From: Gemmatimonadaceae bacterium
GTDB taxonomy: Bacteria; Latescibacterota; UBA2968; UBA8231
Assembly: GCA_002726335.1 (NCBI GenBank)
Contig: PBSR01000188.1
Coordinates: forward strand, 1-28,177
Reading direction: 5' to 3'
DNA: 28,177 nucleotides
Below the pieces are notes generated by a model. The model was not told where the DNA came from and ran no database searches. It saw only the letters and a program-made list of their open reading frames with translations. Shown here piece by piece: positions 1-6,664 of this stretch (position 1 is the first letter of the stretch; every line of letters starts with the position of its first letter). A program made the position numbers and the translations under genes.

Positions 1-278
1 AACTCGCCGATGTGACGAAACTGGCGATCACGCTGCTTGGGTTTGGGTGGGTTGCGGTTGCCCGACTCGACCTTCTTGTGGTTGACACGCAGGGAATACC
101 CCAGCTCTTTGAGCATCCGGCGCACCGTGCTGGCGCCTACCTGTATGCCGGACTGGCGCAGGGCCGTAGCGATCTTGGCCGGTGTCGTGCGACACCATTT
201 CAAGCCGCCCATCGGGTCACCGCCGACATCGGGCGCGATCAACTTCCGGATGACCTCGACGACGTGCGGCGTTTTTTT
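1..278 (-). CDS. Transposase, downstream -1 frame (start of DDE part), partial
   Basis: Reading the minus strand one base back at the A8 run gives an open frame to the window edge. After VEKK it continues TPHVVEVIRKLIAPDVGGDP, then GLKWCRTTPAKIATALRQSG, STVRRMLKELGYSLRVNHKK and RDRQFRHIGE. These are the conserved ISAzo13-family motifs just before the DDE catalytic domain (family consensus roughly GDP..LKWT.K...KIA..L...G...S..TV.RLLKE.GYSL..N.K). The frame therefore continues the upstream ORF. The catalytic residues are beyond the window. The 8-A run places A_AAA_AAA in the codon phase used for -1 slippage, so a fused product by frameshifting is plausible; a plain inactivating indel is the alternative. 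Confidence 0.7.
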
Positions 279-1018
279 TCCACTGCCTTGCGGCCCCCGC
301 CCTGGCGGCGCACCCGCTGCGGGTCAACGTCGCCGCCGAACAACTCGCGACGCCCCCGGGCCACGGTGTGCACGTCCAGCCCCAGCAGGTCGGCGATTTT
401 CCGATCCCCCCCATGGCCGAATTTCTGCGCCTCGAGCCCGGCATATAACCGGCGCTGGCGCTCGTCCAGGAGGCTGAAGAAGAGAATGATGGCCGCTCCC
501 AACTCGTGCGACAGCGCCTCGACCACCGGCGGAACGACCTCGGCCATGGCGGCCTGCTCTTGACGACACAGACGTTGCCGGCGTTGAGAGTCCTTGTGTT
601 TGGCCAGGTAGACATTCACCCCGGCGATGCGGGCTCGAGCCAGGCGGTCATCCCGGTGCAGCTTGAGCAACGCTCGTTTGCACTCGACGTGAAGGACGCC
701 TTCCAACTCGCTCGCCGTAAAGCCGCTGGCGGCCTCTTCGACGAACTCCCGAGCCGTCTCCACCAGATTGCCGTAGCGCGAAAACCACACCGAGTGCCAA
801 CCCCACAAGCCCTGCGCATCGAACTCTGGGATCTCCTGCAGGGTGTAATACTTGCCCCGGTGCGAATAGCTGGACAGGTAGCCCAGCGCCTTGAGCTTAC
901 GAAACACCGTCATCGTGCCGATGGTCCCCAGGGCCTGCTTGAGTTGTTCAAGGCTGGCGATGCGCTCATCCTGGAGAAAGGCCTGGATCACATCAGCGGA
1001 ATACTGTGTCGGCGCCAT
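239..1018 (-). CDS. Transposase, upstream frame (N-terminal DNA-binding part, 259 aa)
   Basis: This is the first reading frame of the insertion-sequence transposase. Residues about 1-150 form a region not usual at the start of ISAzo13 transposases. It contains TMTVFRKLKALGY and SHRGKYYTL, which looks like a winged-helix DNA-binding domain. Residues about 175-250 carry the usual ISAzo13-type N-terminal signature: LLDERQRRLYAGLEAQKFG, then KIADLLGLDVHTVARGRREL (helix-turn-helix), then a basic RRQGGGRK stretch. The frame ends soon after a run of eight A (T at 272-279 on plus). The start is ATG at 1016-1018, with an AGGAGG ribosome site at 1030-1035. The catalytic DDE part continues in the -1 frame. 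Domain recognition is from memory of the family; no search was run. Confidence 0.75.
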   Translation of the reverse strand: MAPTQYSADVIQAFLQDERIASLEQLKQALGTIGTMTVFRKLKALGYLSSYSHRGKYYTLQEIPEFDAQGLWGWHSVWFSRYGNLVETAREFVEEAASGFTASELEGVLHVECKRALLKLHRDDRLARARIAGVNVYLAKHKDSQRRQRLCRQEQAAMAEVVPPVVEALSHELGAAIILFFSLLDERQRRLYAGLEAQKFGHGGDRKIADLLGLDVHTVARGRRELFGGDVDPQRVRRQGGGRKAVEKKRRTSSRSSGS

Positions 1019-1059
1019 ACGGTATAGTTCCTCCTGTCAATAGAGCAACTATACCATAT
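1017..1059 (-). promoter_or_regulatory. Inverted repeat around the transposase ribosome-binding site
   Basis: ATACGGTATAGTT (1017-1029) and AACTATACCATAT (1047-1059) are inverted copies matching at 12 of 13 positions. The 17-nt loop holds the AGGAGG ribosome site, and the inner arm includes the first two bases of the transposase ATG. In mRNA this would form a hairpin that pairs the start codon. It may be a translational brake on readthrough transcripts, or a protein-binding operator. Confidence 0.5.
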
Positions 1060-1188
1060 CTGCACCACCGACGTCAACCAGAATTCTCGCCCGTCCCAGA
1101 CTGGAGACAATCTGATGGGTGCCTCAGCACGTTGCAGAAAACCTGGGAAATATGCGCTGTAAACTGCGTGTTAATTTATGAGCTAACC

Positions 1189-2169
1189 CTAAGGGGCAGT
1201 TTCCTCAGCTTCGGTTGGACCGTCCGGCACCCAGGTGCCAGGAAAGTCGAGGCCGGCCACTTTGATGTTGGCCAGCACTGCCATCCCCAGTCGTCTGTCG
1301 CCGGCACGCGTCAGCGCCGAGGGGACGGCATCATTGCCGGCGAACGCTCCGGCGAGTCGATCCACGGCGATACCGTCGGCACTGGCCAGAACGACCGGTG
1401 ACCGGGGATGGTCACGGCCCAGCAGGTCGAGGACCGTATACTGCACCTCCAGCAACAGAGCCAGGTCGACGAGTCGTCCCGCTGGATCGGCGGTGGCATC
1501 ACCTTCGGCTGGCCCGGCGAGGCCCTCGAGGTTCGTCATGGCGCTCAACGGCCCGTGATAGCGGGCGACGTTGATCACGGCGTCGCATTCGAGCAGAGGG
1601 ATTGGTAGGGGATAGAGTTGCGCTGCTTCCCCGCCGTCCGGCACTTCCAGGGCTTCCACTTCCTCCTGCGCCAGAGATACGACCCGCAGGCGCATCGAGG
1701 CGAGATCCCGAGTGTGGGTCAGCTCGCGCAGTGCCCCAACGAGCCCTTCCGGTGCCTGCACCCCGGACCCTGGTGTGCCACCGACCAGCAGCGACATCCT
1801 GGCGTCCGGCGCAATGTCGTGTAGTACGACGACGACGGCGCGCACGACCTCTAGGTGTTGCGCCAGCGACCGTCTGCCCATCGGGCTGTGCCCCGGGCGG
1901 ATGACCACGTCACGGGCCGTCGGATCGATGGCCTTGTGCAGTCCCCCCGACAGGTGGAAGGCGCCACGCACGAGATCTTCGACCGAGGGAGAGGCAGGTG
2001 CGCCCTCGACCGAGGTGTTGCCGGCACCGACGACGGCGACGTATGCGGGTGTCGCCGCCGACACGGCATCGAGCCCGACAGGACTCGGCGACCAGACCCC
2101 GAGGCGAAGGATCGCGGGAGCGGCGAGCAGGAGCAGCGCCAGCGTCACGGGCACCGGTAGACGTCTCAC
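1189..2169 (-). CDS. DUF362 domain protein, exported (326 aa)
   Basis: An uncharacterised DUF362-family protein. The start has a basic tip and a hydrophobic run (MRRLPVPVTLALLLLAAPA), a signal peptide or N-terminal anchor, so the protein is probably outside the cytoplasm. Family-like segments include DVVIRPGHSP (about 90-99), LLVGGTPGSG, and CDAVINVARYHG followed by TNLEGLAG, which matches the DUF362 pattern of a buried strand, a basic/His residue and a threonine-rich turn. No CxxC iron-sulfur motif is visible. The start is GTG (2167-2169), overlapping the glcF stop as GTGA, so the two genes are translationally coupled. The TAG stop (1189-1191) lies exactly at the presumed edge of the insertion sequence, so the natural C-terminus may have been slightly altered. 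Function unknown. Confidence 0.72.
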   Translation of the reverse strand: MRRLPVPVTLALLLLAAPAILRLGVWSPSPVGLDAVSAATPAYVAVVGAGNTSVEGAPASPSVEDLVRGAFHLSGGLHKAIDPTARDVVIRPGHSPMGRRSLAQHLEVVRAVVVVLHDIAPDARMSLLVGGTPGSGVQAPEGLVGALRELTHTRDLASMRLRVVSLAQEEVEALEVPDGGEAAQLYPLPIPLLECDAVINVARYHGPLSAMTNLEGLAGPAEGDATADPAGRLVDLALLLEVQYTVLDLLGRDHPRSPVVLASADGIAVDRLAGAFAGNDAVPSALTRAGDRRLGMAVLANIKVAGLDFPGTWVPDGPTEAEETAP

Positions 2170-3446
2170 GGGAGCGCCTCCGGCCGGGGACCACCGGTAG
2201 CCCAGTCGAGTAGTTCAATCGTATGTACTACAGGGTAGCTGATCGCGGGCGATATCTGTTCGATGCAGCCGATATTGCCCGCCGCCACGAGGTCGGGGCG
2301 CAGACTCTCGATGTGATCCGCCTTGCGGCGCTGCAGGGGGCCGGCCATGTCGGGTCGGAGCATGTTGTACGTGCCGGCGCTGCCGCAGCAGATATGACCC
2401 TCGGGCACCTCGAGAAGATCAAAGCCGGCATCCCGCAGCAGCTGCCGGGGTTCGTTCGGCAGACGCAGGCCGTGCTGCATGGAGCAGGCATCGTGGTAGG
2501 CGACGCGCAGGTGCGGCAGGGCGATGGTGTCACCCAGACCGAGCTGCGCCAGGATCTGCGATACGTCCCGGGTGCGCTCGCTGACGAGCGCGGCGGCGGC
2601 AGCGCGAGGGGAGCCGGCGAAGATGCGGCCATAGTCGCGCACGGCGGTGGCACACCCGGAGGTCGTCAGAACGATGGCGTCGATGCCGTCTTCGATCAAG
2701 GCGTGCCAACCGTCGACGGCGCCTTCCATGTGCCGGCGACTGTGCACTCGCTCACCCATGTGGAAGGGCAAAGAGCCGCAGCAGGTGACGCTCTCAGGAA
2801 CGATGACGTCCGCCCCGCAGCGTGTCAGCACGCGGATTGCCGCATCGTTGATCGGTCCCCCGACGACCGACTGAGCACAGCCGGGCAGCAGGACGACACG
2901 CAGGCGTCGTTCACCGGCGGCAGGATACAAGCCACGGGCCGTCAGCCGCGCTGGCGTCGGCATGCGGGTCGGCGCCATCCGGGCGAGGCGTCGGAGACGT
3001 CCGGGAAGCAGGGCGCTGAAGCGACGGGCGAATACGCCCATTCGCAGAGCCCGACGAAACCGCGCCGGGTCGGGCAGGAGTCGGGTGAGCAAAGCGCGTT
3101 GCAGGCGGTCGAGAACGGGGCGGCGGTGCTGCCCTTCGATGAGGGGGCGCCCAAGGTCGAGGAGTTCCGCATAGCCGACGCCGCTGGGGCACGTGGTCTC
3201 GCAGGACAGACAGCCGAGGCAGTTGTCGAAGTGGCTGGCTGTCGCCGCCGAAGCGGTGATGTTCTCTTCCAGCAGGTTCTTCAACAGATAGATGCGCCCC
3301 CGCGGGCTCTCCAACTCGTTGCCGGTGAGCAGGTACGTCGGGCAGGTGGCGTTGCAGAATCCGCAGTGTACACATGTGCGCAGCACCGCTTCGGCGTCGC
3401 GCACGGCGGCATCGGCTCGACTGGCTTCAGGGATGTCGGTGCGCAT
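2166..3446 (-). CDS. glcF: Glycolate oxidase iron-sulfur subunit-like protein (GlcF family, 426 aa)
   Basis: This carries electrons from a flavin-dependent 2-hydroxyacid dehydrogenase (GlcD/GlcE in glycolate oxidase) through two 4Fe-4S clusters and two CCG domains. Both ferredoxin motifs are intact: C25, C28, C31, C35 (CVHCGFCNATCPT) and C76, C79, C82, C86 (CLGCLSCETTCPSGV). The first CCG domain shows LLPGCAQSVVGG and VTCCGSLPFHMGE; the second shows YHDACSMQHG and HICCGSAGTY. Length is close to the roughly 400-430 residues normal for GlcF. No glcD or glcE is adjacent: upstream is the divergent murB, downstream the coupled DUF362 gene. The partner could be elsewhere, or the substrate could be another hydroxyacid such as lactate or D-2-hydroxyglutarate. 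The symbol refers to family rather than proven substrate. Confidence 0.85.
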   Translation of the reverse strand: MRTDIPEASRADAAVRDAEAVLRTCVHCGFCNATCPTYLLTGNELESPRGRIYLLKNLLEENITASAATASHFDNCLGCLSCETTCPSGVGYAELLDLGRPLIEGQHRRPVLDRLQRALLTRLLPDPARFRRALRMGVFARRFSALLPGRLRRLARMAPTRMPTPARLTARGLYPAAGERRLRVVLLPGCAQSVVGGPINDAAIRVLTRCGADVIVPESVTCCGSLPFHMGERVHSRRHMEGAVDGWHALIEDGIDAIVLTTSGCATAVRDYGRIFAGSPRAAAAALVSERTRDVSQILAQLGLGDTIALPHLRVAYHDACSMQHGLRLPNEPRQLLRDAGFDLLEVPEGHICCGSAGTYNMLRPDMAGPLQRRKADHIESLRPDLVAAGNIGCIEQISPAISYPVVHTIELLDWATGGPRPEALP

Positions 3447-3557
3447 CAGCCCGGTTTCTTCAGTTCTGCGGCGATCTCCAACTCCTCGTATAGTTCGTCT
3501 ATGATTACCCCGGCGGTTTTTCCGAACCTACCTCCGGCGTGACACGATCACAAGAGG
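3447..3557. promoter_or_regulatory. Intergenic region between divergent glcF and murB
   Basis: This 111-bp gap must hold the promoters for both directions, but I see no convincing -35/-10 pair. The minus strand carries a strong GGAGGT (3530-3535) with no start codon at a usable distance. It also carries an open frame of about 33 codons without ATG or GTG, which ends TGATG exactly on the glcF start codon. The region may be a decayed upstream gene. Confidence 0.35.
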
Positions 3558-4652
3558 ATGGACGAGTCGGTGAACATCGAACAGGACATCCCACTGGCAC
3601 CTTTCACCAGTCTGCGGCTCGGAGGCCCCGCCCGGTATCTGGCGCGGTGCACCCGCGTCGATGATCTGCGCGAGTGTCTCACGTGGGCAGTCGAGCGCAG
3701 CCTGCCCGTGCACGTTCTCGGCGGTGGCAGCAACACGGTATTTGATGACGCCGGCTTCGAAGGACTCGTGATCCATGTCGGCCTGCGAGGCGTAGATATC
3801 ACGATCGGTGGCGAGGGGGAGGCTACCCGCGTCACGGCGGCAGCTGGCGAGCCGTGGGATGCCCTGGTCGCTCGCTGTATCGCCGAAGATCTTTCGGGCG
3901 TCGAGTGCCTGTCGGGCATTCCCGGTCTGGTGGGGGCCACGCCGATACAGAACGTGGGTGCCTACGGTCAGCAGGTGTGCGAGTCGATCAGCGAAGTGCG
4001 GGGCCTCGACAGGTCCAGCCTCACAGAGGTCACCTTCGCCAACGCCGACTGCGCCTTCGCCTACCGCACCAGTCGCTTCAAGACCGTCGATCGCGATCGC
4101 GTTCTCATCACCTCGGTCACGTATCGACTGTCCCGGGGCTGCCGTCCGGACATCCGCTACCCCGAGCTGGACCGCCGTCTGCAGGCCGATGGTCTCGATC
4201 TCGACGCATTGGACCCCGGCCGGGCTGCATCCAGCGCCGTGCGCGAGGCCGTGCTCGGCGTGCGTCGCAGCAAGTCGATGGTTCTCGATGAGGAGGATCC
4301 CAACGCACGGTCGGCGGGGTCGTTCTTTCTGAATCCGACGTTGTCCGATGGTCAGCTGGCGACTGTGAGACAGCGGTGTCGCGAGCGGGATGTTGATCCG
4401 GCTGATTTGCCCGTCTTCCCTGCCGAGGCGGGCCGGCACAAGATTTCGGCAGCGTGGCTCGTGGAGCGCTCAGGGTTTGTCCGCGGCACGCGTCACGGAA
4501 CTGCCGGGGTTTCGGAGAAACACGCCCTGGCGCTGATCAGCCACGGGGATTCGGCGGCGGATCTTCTCGCTCTGGCTGCGGATGTCGCAGCCGCCGTGGA
4601 GGAGACCTTCGGGGTCACTCTCGAACGTGAGCCGGTGTACGTGTCCACGTGA
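3558..4652 (+). CDS. murB: UDP-N-acetylenolpyruvoylglucosamine reductase (MurB, 364 aa)
   Basis: This cytoplasmic flavoenzyme makes UDP-MurNAc by NADPH reduction of the enolpyruvyl group, the second committed step of peptidoglycan synthesis. FAD-binding motifs are present: SLRLGGPARYLA (18-29), VLGGGSNTVFDD (53-64) and GIPGLVGATPIQNVGAYGQ (120-138). Catalytic residues by comparison with E. coli MurB are R170 in FAYRTSRFK, S255 in SAGSFFLNP, and a Glu in the LEREPV tail (E356 or E358). The Tyr-containing loop and extra C-terminal segment make it type I, as in E. coli. The ATG start has AGAGG directly against it; an in-frame GTG at 3570 (residue 5) would have better spacing and is a real alternative. 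It stands alone, with glycolate-type genes upstream, and its 3' end overlaps the convergent gene by 38 bp. Confidence 0.93.
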   Translation: MDESVNIEQDIPLAPFTSLRLGGPARYLARCTRVDDLRECLTWAVERSLPVHVLGGGSNTVFDDAGFEGLVIHVGLRGVDITIGGEGEATRVTAAAGEPWDALVARCIAEDLSGVECLSGIPGLVGATPIQNVGAYGQQVCESISEVRGLDRSSLTEVTFANADCAFAYRTSRFKTVDRDRVLITSVTYRLSRGCRPDIRYPELDRRLQADGLDLDALDPGRAASSAVREAVLGVRRSKSMVLDEEDPNARSAGSFFLNPTLSDGQLATVRQRCRERDVDPADLPVFPAEAGRHKISAAWLVERSGFVRGTRHGTAGVSEKHALALISHGDSAADLLALAADVAAAVEETFGVTLEREPVYVST

Positions 4653-6663
4653 CAGGGCCTCCAACGGCTTCGGCCGACACCTCGCCTTCGTCCCACATGA
4701 CCCATCCCGCACCGATATCAGCGATTTCCACGACCTCTCCTGGCACCTCCAGCTGCAGTGATGTCCGCCGGCGGCCTGAATAGACGGCGACAAAACGCTG
4801 GGCATCCGGCATGGCGCAGAGCCATACCGGGCCGTCGCCGCAGGTGAGTGTTGTACCGCCCATCGAGACCTGGCCCGTGGCGCTCTGCTGCGCGTAAGGC
4901 GACTGGTGCATGGGCCAGCCAAGATCCCCGTCCTGGTTCCAGCGGCGTCTGAGCTGCCACTCGAAGAGGTCAACCTCCAGACCCAGGCTGCGATCACCGC
5001 GGGTGTATTCGACGGTGTAGAGGCGTTCGCGTCCGGCTTCGTACGTGGTAGGCGGATCGGCATCGTCCCTGAGCGCGCCGGCCGCCACCGTGGCGGCCAG
5101 ATCCGCGCCGCTCGCGTGGGCGGTGCGCTCGGCCAGCTCAGCGTAGAACCCGCCGCGCGGCTGGCCCTGATAGAACGATCCCGGTCTGGCCATCTCCCAG
5201 AATGTCTTGGCCGGCCCCGAGTAGTGGTACATCTCCAGGGCGAGGTGGCCGTCCAGTTCGACGAGACGAATGGGCGTACCTCCTCCCAGATCAGTGAACT
5301 GGAGCGGGCGCACGGCGGTCCAGAGACCACCACTGCCGACGACGACCACTTCGCCGCGGGGCACAGCAACCGGCAACTCATGCACCTGCTGAGAACCGAT
5401 CCAGATTTCATCGACGTGCTCGAATTCGGTCCACATAAGCACAACCCTGGCGCTGGTGCGCCGCGTCCAGGCGTCGAGACCGCGCGGAGTGTAGAGGCCG
5501 ATGGCGCGGCCCTCGTCGTGCACACCATAGAAGTGCCCCTCTTCGGGGATGACCTGACCCGGTTCGCGTGAGGGCGTGGTCTGGAAGCTGAGCCACTGGT
5601 CGTCGAGCACATAACGTGAGAACAACACTCCGGGACGCACACCAGGTCCACGTTGGTACTGAGCATGAAAAACGCAGGATTGCAGGGCGATGAAGATGAT
5701 CTCCTGTGTCTTCAACTCACAGGAGGCAACACCCAGCGCAAAGGATGGACTGTGGTAGGTACTGAGGGACACCGGCTCTTCGCCATGGGCCGTCTCATCC
5801 ACCTGATGCGCTACGGTGGGACGGTCGAGCAGGCTGTCGAGCCAGGGGGGCAACCAGCCGCACTCGATCCACTCACGCACGTGCCCGCCGCCGAAGGCAT
5901 CGGGGTTGAACACAGCATGCCGGTAGGCGCGGCTGAAGGGACCCGCCCAGCAATTGCTGGCGGGATGGATGTGCATGGCGGCAGAAAGGCCCAGGCGTGC
6001 CAGCATGATTCGCGCCCGGATGCGGGTGTCCTCGTCCTGCACGAGGGAGGCAAGGCGCCCCAGAACACCGACGGCGACAGCGGCGTAGTTGGGGCTGTTG
6101 TACTCGGCGGGTAGACCGTAGGCGTCCACGTGTGACATCCAGCGCTCGAGTTTCTCCCGACCCCGCAGGACCCTGGCCTGGTCGTCCAGCAGTTGGCCAC
6201 CGAGACAGGAGTTGGTGATGTCTTTGAGCACGATGTTGGTATAGGCAGGGGAGACGTCGATGCGGGCGATCTCCTGCAGACCCAGCCGCACGGCCGCGTG
6301 CAGATCGTCCACGAGGGTGGGCGGCAGAGATCCGGACCGTTCGATGAGCGCCGGGATGACACCAAAGAGCACGAACTGCACGGCGTTGAGATCTTCGACG
6401 ACCTCGTCTTCCATCTCCCAGCGGAAATTTCCGTGGTGGGGATCGCCGACTCGCGTCTGCTGGGTGGCGAGCACGGCGCCGAAGATGGCAGCAGCTTCAG
6501 CGATGGCGTCGGCAGCGCCACTGGCCATCAACTCAGCGGCGAGACGGACGGACGGTATGGTGGCGTGGAAGACTCGTCCGCTCACTTCGTGAGTGAGCAT
6601 GTGAATCCGGGGATCGTACTCCTGAGGCAGAGCGAATGACTGCGTCACCCGTGCTGTCCCCAT
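4615..6663 (-). CDS. Uncharacterised large protein, probable alpha/alpha-toroid plus beta-sandwich (about 681 aa)
   Basis: I do not recognise a named family. The N-terminal half (about residues 15-320) is helix-rich and has motifs I associate with uncharacterised helical-barrel proteins of Planctomycetes and related phyla: SPAYTNIVLKDITN, LPAEYNSPNYAAVAVGVLGR and HPASNCWAGPFSRAYRHAV. The C-terminal half is rich in short strands (VVLMWTEF, VRPLQFTDLGGGTPIRLVEL, RFVAVYSGRRRTSLQLEV). This order, helical toroid then beta-sandwich, is the layout of several polysaccharide lyases and heparinase-like enzymes, but no catalytic site can be assigned. I chose ATG 6661-6663 (MGTARV), 1 bp after the kinase stop; the longer frame to 6792 would overlap the kinase by 128 bp with low-quality sequence. 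No signal peptide is seen with this start. It is the last gene of the unit and overlaps murB tail to tail. Confidence 0.6.
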   Translation of the reverse strand: MGTARVTQSFALPQEYDPRIHMLTHEVSGRVFHATIPSVRLAAELMASGAADAIAEAAAIFGAVLATQQTRVGDPHHGNFRWEMEDEVVEDLNAVQFVLFGVIPALIERSGSLPPTLVDDLHAAVRLGLQEIARIDVSPAYTNIVLKDITNSCLGGQLLDDQARVLRGREKLERWMSHVDAYGLPAEYNSPNYAAVAVGVLGRLASLVQDEDTRIRARIMLARLGLSAAMHIHPASNCWAGPFSRAYRHAVFNPDAFGGGHVREWIECGWLPPWLDSLLDRPTVAHQVDETAHGEEPVSLSTYHSPSFALGVASCELKTQEIIFIALQSCVFHAQYQRGPGVRPGVLFSRYVLDDQWLSFQTTPSREPGQVIPEEGHFYGVHDEGRAIGLYTPRGLDAWTRRTSARVVLMWTEFEHVDEIWIGSQQVHELPVAVPRGEVVVVGSGGLWTAVRPLQFTDLGGGTPIRLVELDGHLALEMYHYSGPAKTFWEMARPGSFYQGQPRGGFYAELAERTAHASGADLAATVAAGALRDDADPPTTYEAGRERLYTVEYTRGDRSLGLEVDLFEWQLRRRWNQDGDLGWPMHQSPYAQQSATGQVSMGGTTLTCGDGPVWLCAMPDAQRFVAVYSGRRRTSLQLEVPGEVVEIADIGAGWVMWDEGEVSAEAVGGPVTWTRTPAHVRE

Positions 6664-6664
6664 C

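Larger units (their letters stand above)
1..1188 (-). mobile_element. Insertion sequence of ISAzo13 type, 5' part, cut by the window edge
   Basis: The element reads leftward. It holds a two-frame transposase gene (from 1018 down to the window edge) and about 170 bp of noncoding DNA (1019-1188) before the stop codon of the DUF362 gene. This leader is more A+T-rich than its surroundings. Near 1170-1190 the minus strand reads GGGTTAGCTCATAAATTAAC, which I take as the likely terminal inverted repeat, but the other end lies outside the window so neither the repeat nor a target duplication can be confirmed. The family call rests on the transposase N-terminal and DDE-proximal motifs. The right boundary is uncertain by a few bases. 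Confidence 0.7.

Noticed and set aside
2223..3542. A 439-codon open frame on plus opposite glcF
   Set aside because: It is the antisense shadow of a high-G+C gene; glcF has intact cluster motifs, while this frame has no recognisable motif.
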